Part shown: positions 9,244-16,930 of the stretch, piece by piece | How positions within the stretch are numbered: position 1 is the stretch's first letter | How the letters are laid out: the number at the start of each line of letters is the position of its first letter | Assembly (NCBI GenBank): GCA_910588855.1 | Contig: CAJUSR010000016.1 | Coordinates: 1 to 64,000 of the forward strand | Source: an uncultured Kineothrix sp. | GTDB taxonomy: Bacteria > Bacillota > Clostridia > Lachnospirales > Lachnospiraceae | DNA length: 64,000 nucleotides | Reading direction: 5' to 3' | Translations under genes and position numbers: made by a program | The notes under the pieces: generated by a model | What the model saw: only the letters and a program-made list of their open reading frames with translations | Told to the model about the DNA's origin: nothing | Databases searched by the model: none

Positions 9244-9924
9244 ATGGACAGACCTATTACAACATTATTTATGCTAATGTCGGTTGACGGAAAAATAAGC
9301 ACCGGCGCAACGGACGATTTAGATGTAGACAAAGATTTTCCCCAAATTGCCGGGATTAGCGAAGGCTTGCACCAATATTATGAAATAGAGCAAACAACAG
9401 ATTTATGGACGATTAATTCTGGTCGGGTTCAAGCCAAAATCGGTGCCAATACAAGGGAAATGCCAAATAAAACGCCCGTATCTTTTGTAGTAATAGATAA
9501 CAAGCATTTGAACGAAAATGGTATACGGTATTTTTGTGCTTTATCAAAAAATTTTGTGTTGATTACGTCAAATGAAAAACACCCGGCATATAACATAGAG
9601 GAAAGCAATTTCCATATCATTTATCAAAAAGAATTATCGTTAAATGATGCACTGATAAAGCTTAAATCGGAATATGGCTGTGAGAGAATAACGGTACAAA
9701 CCGGTGGAACACTAAATGGCTTATTCCTTCGTGAAAAACTATTCGATTATGTTGATATTGTGGTTGCTCCGGTTCTGATTGGTGGCAAAGATACCTCTAC
9801 TTTAATTGATGGCGAATCTTTGCTTTCACAAAGTGAATTATCAAAATTAGGTGTTCTGAAACTACAGGAATGCGTGGTTTTGGAGAACTCATATTTACGA
9901 TTGCGTTATGAGGTAATTCACTGA
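9244..9924 (+). CDS. RibD C-terminal/dihydrofolate reductase-like protein
   Basis: 226 aa, the length of stand-alone RibD_C domain proteins that use NAD(P)H to reduce pyrimidine- or pterin-like substrates. Diagnostic segments are TLFMLMSVDGKIS (N-terminal strand and substrate loop), ITVQTGGTLNGLFLREKLFDYVDIVVAPVLIGGKD (C-terminal nucleotide-binding half). AGGAG lies 8 nt before ATG 9244. No deaminase domain and no riboflavin genes are nearby, so a role in riboflavin synthesis is not implied. Confidence 0.85.
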   Translation: MDRPITTLFMLMSVDGKISTGATDDLDVDKDFPQIAGISEGLHQYYEIEQTTDLWTINSGRVQAKIGANTREMPNKTPVSFVVIDNKHLNENGIRYFCALSKNFVLITSNEKHPAYNIEESNFHIIYQKELSLNDALIKLKSEYGCERITVQTGGTLNGLFLREKLFDYVDIVVAPVLIGGKDTSTLIDGESLLSQSELSKLGVLKLQECVVLENSYLRLRYEVIH

Positions 9925-9949
9925 TAAAATCCGGTTTATCTGCTAACTG

Positions 9950-10442
9950 CTTTAACTTTCCTTGATTTTCAAGGCTATGCGGAATCCCTCTAACTTTTGC
10001 ACTTTCCTGGCCGCTGTCCGGCAGGCTGTTTCTACGGCGGCAGGAAGTCCAAGGTTGCCCTTTGCTCTAAGGCAAACAGAAGGGATTTCCGTATAATCTT
10101 CCCGCGCATCTTCTGTCATTTTCAAGTTGTAATACTCATAATATACCCGATTTTTTTTGTGGCTTCCCTGTAGAAATCCCTGTGGTAGGGTTCATCATAC
10201 TGCATACGGATTTTAAGCTTTTGCTTTCTTGCCTGTTTCGAGATACCAGCGAGGGCATTCCCAAAATTAACAATCCGTACTTTTTTCTTTTTAACCGGGC
10301 CGATTTCATGCTTACCCAACGTCAATGGAAGGGAAAAATGTACAGGATGCGGATGGATTGTGTAAAAGCCATTGCCCGAAACAGGATGGATATAAGCGTA
10401 AACTTTTAAAAGAATTTTATGGGGAATGGTGGAATGAATCAT
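9950..10442 (-). pseudogene. Frameshifted remnant of an unidentified protein
   Basis: The 535-bp gap between the reductase and the next acetyltransferase has no intact gene. On the minus strand a frame covering about 10122-10330 (HEIGPVKKKKVRIVNFGN ... YHRDFYREATKKIGYI) appears to continue, after a shift near 10135, into EYYNLKMTEDAREDYTEIPS and RTAARKVQKLEGFRIALKI down to about 9955. The periodic charge and codon pattern suggest former coding sequence, but the family is not recognised. The assignment is tentative. Confidence 0.3.
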
Positions 10443-10459
10443 AAGAAAGGATGCTATGT

Positions 10460-10894
10460 ATGATTAGAGAAATAGTGAAAAACGATTTAGATGGTTTATT
10501 GAGACTGTATATGCAATTACATAATAATCCGATGCCGGAAAAGACAGCTGGGATTTTGCAGATTTGGAACAGTATCCTTCAGGATAAAAATCATCATGTA
10601 ATTGTTGCGGAAGAAAATGGGGAAATCGTATCTTCTTGTGTCTGCATCATTATTCCCAACATGACTCACAACCAACAGCCGTATGCCTTTATTGAAAATG
10701 TGATAACCGATGAAAAATGCAGAAAGAGAGGGCTGGCAACGCAGTGTCTGAATTATGCAAAGGAGATTGCCCTAAAAGAAAACTGCTATAAAATGATGCT
10801 GCTCACCGGTTCTAAGGAAGAAAGCACATTGGATTTTTATAGAAAGGCAGGGTACAACAGTGAAGACAAAACTGCATTTATCCAATGGATATAG
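10460..10894 (+). CDS. GNAT family N-acetyltransferase
   Basis: 144 aa from ATG 10460 (ATG 10451 is in frame but AAAGG at 10446 fits the later start better). MIREIVKNDLDGLLRLYMQLH is a common GNAT N-terminus; the acetyl-CoA loop is ITDEKCRKRGLATQCLNYAKE (about residues 83-103), and the C-terminal strand FYRKAGYN is present. A single-domain acetyltransferase of unknown substrate. It sits between debris on both sides, so it is probably part of the accessory island. Confidence 0.85.
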   Translation: MIREIVKNDLDGLLRLYMQLHNNPMPEKTAGILQIWNSILQDKNHHVIVAEENGEIVSSCVCIIIPNMTHNQQPYAFIENVITDEKCRKRGLATQCLNYAKEIALKENCYKMMLLTGSKEESTLDFYRKAGYNSEDKTAFIQWI

Positions 10895-10992
10895 TATGGC
10901 AAAGGAAACGATTGATTTGTATTCCGAAATGCAAAATTTAAACAGAGCGGCCATAAAACATATTGCCGGCATAATGAAAGGGTCACTCCACA

Positions 10993-11313
10993 CTAACTAT
11001 TCTTCTTTTTATATTCCGTTCCCCACGCTACCATAGCGTCTAAAATAGGTTTTAGGCTATACCCCGTTTCCGTTAAAGTATATTCTACCCGTGGCGGCAC
11101 TTCTGGATATACTTTCCGGGTAAGTAACCCGCTATTTTCCATTGAGCGCAAATTAGCAGTTAGAACTTTTTGGGATATATTTCCAACAGATTTTTTTATT
11201 TCACCGAATCGTTTTGTACCGTCTAATAAATCACGGATAATAAGAACTTTCCAGCGGTCACTGATAAGCATTAAAGTGGTTTCTACCGGGCAAGCAGGTA
11301 AATTTTTTTCCAT
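10993..11313 (-). CDS. HxlR family winged-helix regulator
   Basis: 106 aa. The HxlR signature is complete: CPVETTLMLISDRWKVLIIRDLLDGTKRFGEI, then NISQKVLTANLRSMENSGLLTRK and the wing EVPPRVEYTLTETG, with ILDAMVAWG at the end. A conserved Cys near residue 9 is the usual redox or electrophile sensor in this family. Start chosen at 11313 because GGGGGG lies 4 nt upstream; an in-frame ATG at 11325 adds four residues. It is divergent from the oxidoreductase at 11471, the usual arrangement for an HxlR repressor and its target. Confidence 0.88.
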   Translation of the reverse strand: MEKNLPACPVETTLMLISDRWKVLIIRDLLDGTKRFGEIKKSVGNISQKVLTANLRSMENSGLLTRKVYPEVPPRVEYTLTETGYSLKPILDAMVAWGTEYKKKNS

Positions 11314-11325
11314 GAAACCCCCCAT

Positions 11326-11470
11326 TTCTTCACAATAGTTTCTTTTAGGTAACTACGGCACAATAAAGTGCTTACTTTACGTTTTCGCCCTACAGATATA
11401 TTATAATCTTGCAAGCGGGGAAAAACAAGCCGCAACCTAAATCGAAAAAGAAAATAGGAGGAATAAAACT
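11326..11470. promoter_or_regulatory. Divergent promoter region between the HxlR regulator and its target
   Basis: The 145-bp gap holds a two-armed motif, GTAACTACGGCACA (11351) and GTGCTTACTTTAC (11370), which looks like an HxlR operator with GTAxxTAC-type half-sites. For the oxidoreductase, TTTACG (11378) and the AT-rich TATTATAAT (11401-11409) can serve as -35 and -10. AATAGGAGG at 11453 is its ribosome binding site. Confidence 0.5.
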
Positions 11471-12100
11471 ATGAAAATCGCAGTTATTTGTGCAAATGGT
11501 AAAGAGGGTAAGTTGATTGTAGAGGAAGCTATGGCAAGAGGGGCAGACGTTACTGCCGTTGTCCGCGGCGAGAACCAGTCAGCAGCAAAAAAGGTCATTC
11601 AGAAAGACCTGTTTGACTTGAACGCAGCCGATTTGGAGGGCTTTGATGTTGTAGTTGACGCTTTCGGGGCATGGGCGCCGGAAACTCTACCGCAGCACAG
11701 CACCTCTCTGAAACATCTTTGCGACCTGATAAGTGGCAAGGAAACAAGGCTTCTTGTTGTCGGCGGGGCGGGCAGCCTGTATGTGAACCCGGAGCATACC
11801 GTACAGGTCATGGATGGGGCAGACTTCCCGGAAATGTTCAAACCGCTTGCTTACAATATGGGAAAGGCTCTTGATAATCTTCGCACCAGAGCCGATGTAA
11901 AATGGACATATATCAGCCCTGCCGGAGATTTTCAGGCAAACGGGGCAAAAACCGGGAGATACATCTTAGGCGGTGAAGAGTTGACATTGAATGCTAGGGG
12001 AGAAAGCGTAATCAGTTATGCCGACTATGCGGTTGCTCTGGTTGATGAAGCGTTAAATGGGAACCACATCCAGCAGAGAATTTCGGTTGTAGCAGAATAA
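11471..12100 (+). CDS. NAD(P)-binding oxidoreductase (NmrA/SDR-like)
   Basis: 209 aa Rossmann-fold protein of the NAD(P)H-binding YwnB/NmrA-like group. The dinucleotide loop is degenerate, MKIAVICANGKEGKLIVEEA, where most relatives have GATGxxG; the rest is typical (DVVVDAFGAWAP, RLLVVGGAGSLYV, WTYISPAGDFQANG). It lacks a classical SDR Tyr-x3-Lys pair, so the activity may be quinone or stress related. Divergent HxlR regulator upstream suggests induction by electrophiles or redox stress. Confidence 0.85.
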   Translation: MKIAVICANGKEGKLIVEEAMARGADVTAVVRGENQSAAKKVIQKDLFDLNAADLEGFDVVVDAFGAWAPETLPQHSTSLKHLCDLISGKETRLLVVGGAGSLYVNPEHTVQVMDGADFPEMFKPLAYNMGKALDNLRTRADVKWTYISPAGDFQANGAKTGRYILGGEELTLNARGESVISYADYAVALVDEALNGNHIQQRISVVAE

Positions 12101-12207
12101 GCGGGTTGGATAATCAACCAGTCAAATGTGGAAATCCCTCTGCCCCATAAAGGTAGGGGGACTTCTTACAGGTTAAAATATGAGTGCAGAAAAATATTTA
12201 CAAATGA

Positions 12208-12297
12208 TACAGCAGAATTTGCATTTCTATGGGGGAGTTTCATTTTCCAAATGAAGCAGCCGCCGAAATAGCAATCCAAACGGTAAAAGATGATTAG
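12208..12297 (+). pseudogene. C-terminal remnant of a zinc-type macrodomain ADP-ribosylhydrolase
   Basis: A 29-codon frame preceded by a stop reads ICISMGEFHFPNEAAAEIAI and ends QTVKDD. This matches the C-terminal strand and helix of the macrodomain proteins genetically linked to class-M sirtuins (the GEFHFPN ... AAEIA motif). Everything upstream, including the ADP-ribose-binding loops, is gone. It ends 35 nt before the sirtuin gene, in the position expected for the partner gene. Confidence 0.6.
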
Positions 12298-12332
12298 AAA
12301 AAGAATCCAAGTGATATGGAGGTGATTTTTTT

Positions 12333-13226
12333 ATGTTTTCAAAGATTGCGGCTACAAAATCTACAGACAGTGCTTGGGATAACATCGAAAAAGTGAAAAT
12401 AAAAATTCAGAGTGCAGACGCTATCTTGATAGGAGCAGGGGCAGGGCTGTCCACTTCTGCCGGATTTACTTATTCCGGGAAAAGGTTTGAAGATAACTTC
12501 CCGGATTTCATAGCAAAATATCATTTTAAGGATATGTATTCAGCGGGCTTTTATCCCTACAAAACATTAGAAGAATATTGGGCGTATTGGAGCCGTTACA
12601 TTTTCATGAACCGTTACCAAAATGCGCCCAAAAGTGTCTATCAAGATTTATACAATCTAGTACAGGGAAAGGATTACTTTGTTTTAACAACAAATGTGGA
12701 TCATTGTTTTCAAAAGGCAGGTTTTGATAAATACAGGCTATTTTATACACAGGGCGATTATGGGTTATGGCAATGTTCAAAACCTTGTCACAATAAAACT
12801 TATGATAATGAACCCATGATTAAAAGAATGGTTGCCGAACAAGAAAATATGCGTATTCCGTCCGAGTTAGTTCCACATTGCCCGGTTTGTGGTGCGCCCA
12901 TGTCAATGAATCTACGGGCAGACGATACCTTTGTTGAGGATAATGGCTGGCATATAGCAGCAGACAGGTATCAAACCTTTGTAAGATGTTATAAGGACTT
13001 GAATATTGTATATTTGGAATTAGGTGTTGGCGGTAATACGCCGGGGATTATTAAATATCCCTTTTGGCAAATGACCTATAAGAATCCCAATGCCGCTTAT
13101 ATATGTATCAATTTGTCAGAGGCTTATATTCCAACAGAAATCAAAAAACAATCAATTGGTATTGCTGCCGATATTGGAGAAGTATTGACACACATAAAGA
13201 ATCGTTTAGCAGAGCAAACGGCCTAA
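12333..13226 (+). CDS. Class M sirtuin (SirTM-like protein ADP-ribosyltransferase)
   Basis: 297 aa Sir2-fold protein. The NAD-binding loop is ILIGAGAGLSTSAGFTYSG (about residues 31-49), the ribose segment is FVLTTNVDHCFQKAGF, and the position of the catalytic His of ordinary sirtuins is Gln in FYTQGDYGLWQC, the class-M hallmark. Four cysteines (CSKPC and CPVC) form the zinc site. Known members ADP-ribosylate lipoylated GcvH-like proteins and are encoded with a macrodomain hydrolase, GcvH-L and a lipoate ligase; here only the macrodomain tail remains. AGGTG is 9-13 nt before ATG 12333. Confidence 0.85.
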   Translation: MFSKIAATKSTDSAWDNIEKVKIKIQSADAILIGAGAGLSTSAGFTYSGKRFEDNFPDFIAKYHFKDMYSAGFYPYKTLEEYWAYWSRYIFMNRYQNAPKSVYQDLYNLVQGKDYFVLTTNVDHCFQKAGFDKYRLFYTQGDYGLWQCSKPCHNKTYDNEPMIKRMVAEQENMRIPSELVPHCPVCGAPMSMNLRADDTFVEDNGWHIAADRYQTFVRCYKDLNIVYLELGVGGNTPGIIKYPFWQMTYKNPNAAYICINLSEAYIPTEIKKQSIGIAADIGEVLTHIKNRLAEQTA

Positions 13227-13937
13227 AGTATTATAAATTTGACTGCCAAACACAAGCGAAAACCAATTTCATATAGGAATCTCTTTTGCTTTTCTCTCAC
13301 TATGTTATATAATGGATAACAGAAATATAATTCACACATATGTCATTCATAGAAATATTAGGCATATAGAGGATAAACATGGAGAAGAACGAAAGACAGA
13401 TTATTTGATGTACTGAATGTTACAGATGGTCTACCGATACAGGATAGATATAATGGTTGAAAATAGGAATGATTTGGTAACTGTATACCTCACGGATGGC
13501 ACAGGACTTTCAGTTCGTGTATAAAATTGTGGAAGTTGGTGTATTTGTGAGTATAATTATAAAAAATTATCTTGTGGCGGATTGGCATTATGGAAAAATA
13601 TGATGATTTTGAAGTAAATAATCAAAAATGTGAGGTCACATATAAAAAAAGACAAACAAATTATTTGGGTAATAATTTATGTTAATGGAAGTCAAGTAAA
13701 ATCGCATGGAAATAGTATCCAAACCGCTTATTGCGTACTAAAAGATTGTGTAAATATTGAGTTAAATTTTCGGTTATAGAGGGAGGAATAAATTATGACA
13801 TCTATCAAAATATCTTGCGTGTTGGTAGAAAATTAATCAATGCTATATAGTAATGCACGCGAAGGATAAGTCGTTATTTGTAAAATGGTATTAATAAACA
13901 AGAATAATATTTTTTGCAAGATAAGGGGTATATAACT
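13227..13937 (+). other. Gene-poor stretch with short coding relics
   Basis: About 710 bp without an intact gene. Two short relics can be read: a 24-codon frame from about 13453 (MVENRNDLVTVYLTDGTG) and a frame ending at 13779 (IIWVIIYVNGSQVKSHGN ... CVLKDCVNIELNF). They may descend from one degraded small protein. AT-rich; no RNA gene is recognised. Confidence 0.4.
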
Positions 13938-14648
13938 ATGAGAAAAGCAATTGAGGAGTTATTTGTTATTTTGATTGTTACTATTATTATGACAGGATGT
14001 GGATGCAATCATGAATGGGAGGAGGCTACTTGCTTGAACCCCAAAACTTGTTCTCTATGTGGCAAGCAAGAAGGTTCAATGACTGCACACTCATGGAAGG
14101 AAGCAAACTGTACTGATGCAAAAACATGTGAAGTGTGCCAAGCTACAGAGGGCGAACCCCGAGGTCACAATTGGGAAGAAGCAACATGTGAAAGACCTAA
14201 AACATGCTCGGTCTGCGAAGCAACAGAGGGATTAAAGGCGGAACATTCTGTGCAGGTCGGCATTTGCGTAGTTTGTGGTGATAGTGTCAATTATGATTTA
14301 GTAAAAAATATTAAATCGTATATTGATGCGGCGTATGCCATTCTAGATTCGTATGCTAGCAATCTCTCAAATGTTCGAGGAACGAAGGCGGACTTGGTAA
14401 TTTATTTGCACTCTGGGGTATGCGATGCTAATGAAAATTATAAACGAGTAATAGATTTGTGTGATAATTATCCGGAATTATCTACGTTAAAAGCTTATGC
14501 TCAAAACATTATAGATGCCACGCCCCAAGAGATAAAAGACGAGACAAATTCAGCAGCAGATTTGTATATGAATCAATTCGGCGCATATATCCAGAAACCA
14601 GTTAGTTTGGAGATTGAGCTATTAAGAGTAGAAAAATTGTTTCAATAA
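13938..14648 (+). CDS. Lipoprotein with Cys/His/Trp-rich tandem repeats
   Basis: 236 aa. ATG 13938 gives a signal peptide ending in the lipobox IMTGC (Cys21). Then come three-plus repeats of about 25 residues of the form HxWxEATCxxPKTCxxCxxTEG (about residues 25-100), a final VGICVVCGD, and an alpha-helical C-terminal half rich in Asp, Asn and Tyr. Such TC-xC repeats occur in many Firmicutes surface proteins and look like small disulphide or metal-binding modules. Role unknown. Debris of a related protein lies just downstream, so the original protein may have been longer. Confidence 0.75.
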   Translation: MRKAIEELFVILIVTIIMTGCGCNHEWEEATCLNPKTCSLCGKQEGSMTAHSWKEANCTDAKTCEVCQATEGEPRGHNWEEATCERPKTCSVCEATEGLKAEHSVQVGICVVCGDSVNYDLVKNIKSYIDAAYAILDSYASNLSNVRGTKADLVIYLHSGVCDANENYKRVIDLCDNYPELSTLKAYAQNIIDATPQEIKDETNSAADLYMNQFGAYIQKPVSLEIELLRVEKLFQ

Positions 14649-14708
14649 CTAAAACTTTCCACGCCAGATGCGATATCACGGCAAGCTGATTTGGTATCGT
14701 AAAAGGTA

Positions 14709-15071
14709 ATGGATGATATTGATTCAATTGGCGAAGTGTCTTTGGATGATGAAGAATTAATTAATGGCATAATGGAAAACTATAAAACGCTGACAGATAA
14801 TCAAAAAGAACAAGTAAATAATTATATAGATTTACTTAATGCTCAAGACAATATCATATTCAGCAGAAAACAGTTTAGGAAGTACAATTAATGGATATTA
14901 TTACTATGGTGTAGGTACAAAGTTGGAACAGACACTGCAAATTATTATGAAACGACACAAGAAGTTGTTGTGGAAAACAATAGTAAATTTCAATACAAAA
15001 TAGGTGATAATTTTTACTCGGAATCTGAAAAAATTGAAGGGGGGGAGGTACGTGCTTCATACTTGTTGTAG
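14709..15071 (+). pseudogene. Relic of a cell-surface helical-repeat protein
   Basis: The frame from 14709 encodes IDSIGEVSLDDEELINGIMEN then ALTDxQK-like YKTLTDNQKEQVNNYIDLL, a repeat common in Firmicutes surface proteins (IGEVTLDSE..YxxLTDEQKxxVxNY). It stops at 14891, and after a frameshift continues as VGTDTANYYETTQEVVVENN ... GGEVRASYLL to 15071. It is a degraded extension or neighbour of the lipoprotein gene upstream. Confidence 0.5.
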
Positions 15072-15132
15072 ATATGGAAGATTTTGAAAATAATAAAATT
15101 TAGGTAAAAATAGGATAATAAAGTAGTAGTAA

Positions 15133-15166
15133 AAGGAATTACTGCAAAGCACCGTAGTCCTTTTTT
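15133..15166 (+). terminator. Weak intrinsic terminator
   Basis: GGAATTAC and GTAGTCC pair with mismatches around a 10-nt loop and are followed by six T residues. It lies after the surface-protein relic. Confidence 0.4.
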
Positions 15167-15202
15167 AATATCTATTTTATTTATAGAAGAAAGGAGAACA
15201 CA

Positions 15203-15283
15203 ATGCAAGTATTAAACAGATTAAAGATGGAGTGTGTAGGTTTGTCAAACATGTATTGTAATCCTACAATATTTATTCCATAA
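15203..15283 (+). pseudogene. Truncated N-terminus of a small element protein
   Basis: A 26-codon ORF (MQVLNRLKMECVGLSNMYC...) with a strong AAAGGAGAA site 8 nt upstream. The start MQVLNRxKMELSN is typical of a small conserved protein of Firmicutes integrative elements; here homology ends after about 10 residues, so it is a stump. Confidence 0.4.
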
Positions 15284-15334
15284 TAAATTGTTTATATATT
15301 GAATAATTTTAAAACTTGTTGTATTATATTAATC

Positions 15335-15408
15335 AGAGCATTAGTTTATTCTGGTAGAACACCTTTCGTTGAGAGGAGGTCCTGGTTCGATTCCAGGATG
15401 CTAAAGGG
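15335..15408 (+). ncRNA. tRNA-like sequence with a defective anticodon arm
   Basis: A cloverleaf can be drawn: acceptor pairing AGCAT/ATGCT (outer two pairs mismatched), TA at positions 8-9, a D arm GTTT-ATTCTGGTA-GAAC, a 5-bp arm CCTTT/AGAGG closing only 5 nt (CGTTG) where seven are expected, variable AGGT, and a perfect T arm CCTGG-TTCGATT-CCAGG. The short anticodon loop and weak acceptor argue against a working tRNA. It may be a tRNA relic, an attachment-site remnant or a decoy. Confidence 0.45.
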
Positions 15409-15438
15409 CATTATAATATAATGTTCTTTAGCATCCTG
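15394..15438. repeat. Perfect 13-bp inverted repeat with nested palindrome
   Basis: CAGGATGCTAAAG (15394-15406) and CTTTAGCATCCTG (15426-15438) pair perfectly; inside is the palindrome CATTATAATATAATG. The left arm is also the 3' acceptor region of the tRNA-like sequence. It ends 19 nt before the next gene and lacks a T-run, so it is more likely an operator, an mRNA leader structure or an element end than a terminator. Confidence 0.65.
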
Positions 15439-15457
15439 AAATCTCTAAAATTTTATT

Positions 15458-16054
15458 ATGTCTGAAAAAATATTTCGAGCAAGCACCTTAAATGTTAAAG
15501 ATTTAAAAAAGCAAAGAAATAGAATATTAGCTTTAGTCAACAGAGCGATTCGTGAAAAAAATGATGTAGACCTGATTTCTTTAACAAAAGTGTATGCTTT
15601 GCTTTATTCCGCATATGCTGAAATGTCATTTTTAAAGCTTATCCATACACCAAAAGCGTTTAGCGAGTCGGAAATTTTACAAATAGTAAATAGACGAAAT
15701 CTTGAAGAAAAATGGGAAAAGTGTGTTGAATTTGCATTTAAAAAGCTTAATTTGGATGCGAATTTAGGAGACATTGCGAATAAAAAACAGACTCTAAGAA
15801 AAATACTAATGGAATATATTATTAAGCCCAGTCAAATAAGGAACAAGGTAGCGCATGGTCAATGGATTATTTGTTTAAATAATGATTGTACACAAGAAAA
15901 TAAAGAAATAACATCAAACATGCAGCAGTTGGACTTTGTTAGAATAGATAGATACTTTTCTATATATGAGAAATTTCAACAATGTATTTTAGATTTGTCT
16001 GTATCAAAAAAAACCCCATTACCGAGATTATTATATAATCATAACGGATCTTGA
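15458..16054 (+). CDS. HEPN-motif protein, putative RNase
   Basis: 198 aa, almost wholly alpha-helical. IRNKVAHGQW (about residues 127-136) contains the R-x4-H motif that is the catalytic signature of HEPN ribonucleases, in the expected place near the C-terminal helix. No other domain is visible. HEPN proteins of this size act as toxins or abortive-infection effectors, often cutting tRNA; others are non-catalytic. There is no obvious Shine-Dalgarno before ATG 15458; instead a large hairpin sits immediately upstream. No antitoxin such as an MNT gene is seen. Confidence 0.6.
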   Translation: MSEKIFRASTLNVKDLKKQRNRILALVNRAIREKNDVDLISLTKVYALLYSAYAEMSFLKLIHTPKAFSESEILQIVNRRNLEEKWEKCVEFAFKKLNLDANLGDIANKKQTLRKILMEYIIKPSQIRNKVAHGQWIICLNNDCTQENKEITSNMQQLDFVRIDRYFSIYEKFQQCILDLSVSKKTPLPRLLYNHNGS

Positions 16055-16160
16055 AAAATACATCGATTCGACGGAGTTATGGTCATTAGAGACAAAAAAG
16101 CAAAAAATATTGTCATCACGGAAGTATCAACGTTATCAAATTCAGAAGAATTTAAATAAC
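16055..16160 (+). pseudogene. 3' fragment of an unidentified gene
   Basis: A short frame reads DGVMVIRDKKAKNIVITEVS and stops at 16159. It looks like the tail of a coding sequence cut off from its start. Too short to name. Confidence 0.25.
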
Positions 16161-16272
16161 CGGAACATAGACTGAGTTCAATTATCTGGTTATTTGCCCC
16201 AATACAGTAGCGAGAAAGCAAGATGCGTTGCTTTGGGTGACAGTAGCAGGATAATGTAATTGATGCGGTAGC

Positions 16273-16618
16273 TTTTTTACCATATTAGGAAAGTTCTCCG
16301 AATTTCCCATATGGCAAAAAGCAATAATCGCACTGCGGCGGAGGGGAAACATGTCGTTGCCGCGACCCGCCGCAGGCGGAGAATCCTTTAAACAGGATTC
16401 TTTTTTACTTTATAGGAAATTCCTTCGCCAGAAGGAAATAAATTGAGGAAGAACCGGAGGTTCTTCATGAAGTGTCGAAGACACTTTTTTACCATATAGG
16501 AAAGTTCTCCGAATTTCCCATATGGCAAAAAGCAATAATCGCACTGCGGCGGAGGGGGAGCATGTCGCTGTCGCGACCCGCCGCAGGCGGAGAATCCTGC
16601 AAGCAGGATTCTTTTTTA
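16273..16618. repeat. Mosaic interspersed repeat, two copies around a linker
   Basis: Two ~134-bp copies (16273-16407 and 16485-16618) begin TTTTTTACCATAT and end in hairpins GAATCC-8-GGATTC followed by T-runs. They share GCAATAATCGCACTGCGGCGG and CCCGCCGCAGGCGGAG. The 78-bp linker carries three hairpins (CCTTCGCCAGAAGG, GAAGAACCGGAGGTTCTTC, AAGTGTCGAAGACACTT). A linker-type copy recurs at 54285. The structure is like BIME/REP elements and could terminate or stabilise transcripts. Confidence 0.75.
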
Positions 16619-16770
16619 TGTTAGTAAAAAAGAGAATTTATTTGTCAGACCCGCAGAATTTTAATAGAAAACTGAAACGAGGTACAGTTTCTTTCGAGGA
16701 AATGCTAGCAATTGAAAAGGCGTTGGATGTCAGGTATGAGCATGCATTTTTTGTGACTACAATCCTTGCT
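16619..16770 (+). pseudogene. Fragment of a small XRE-type helix-turn-helix protein
   Basis: After the repeat, the frame encodes LSDPQNFNRKLKRGTVSFEE followed by MLAIEKALDVRYEHAFF, matching the recognition helix and C-terminal part of small phage-type HTH regulators. The N-terminal helices are missing: the repeat has replaced or displaced them. The longer open frame from 16522 is only the repeat read in frame. Confidence 0.45.
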
Positions 16771-16930
16771 TTGCAATCTGTTTCTGGACGGCAATTTTTA
16801 AAAAGTCTGGCTGAAATTCTTTCCGCCATTCTTTAAATATGATATATTCATAAATTTTAAAATTACCTATTGACCTTCACGGAACGTCATAGGTTAAATT
16901 GGATATATCAAGAACAGGAGGCCAACGGCT

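Noticed and set aside
15335..15408. Functional tRNA-Asn with anticodon GTT
   Set aside because: The loop closed by the 5-bp arm has five, not seven, nucleotides, position 33 would not be T, and the acceptor stem has two mismatches.
16522..16836. 104-aa open frame beginning MAKSNNRTAAEGEH
   Set aside because: Its first third is the mosaic repeat translated by chance (the same words occur in copy 1), with a T-run terminator inside; only the HTH-like fragment after 16619 has coding character.
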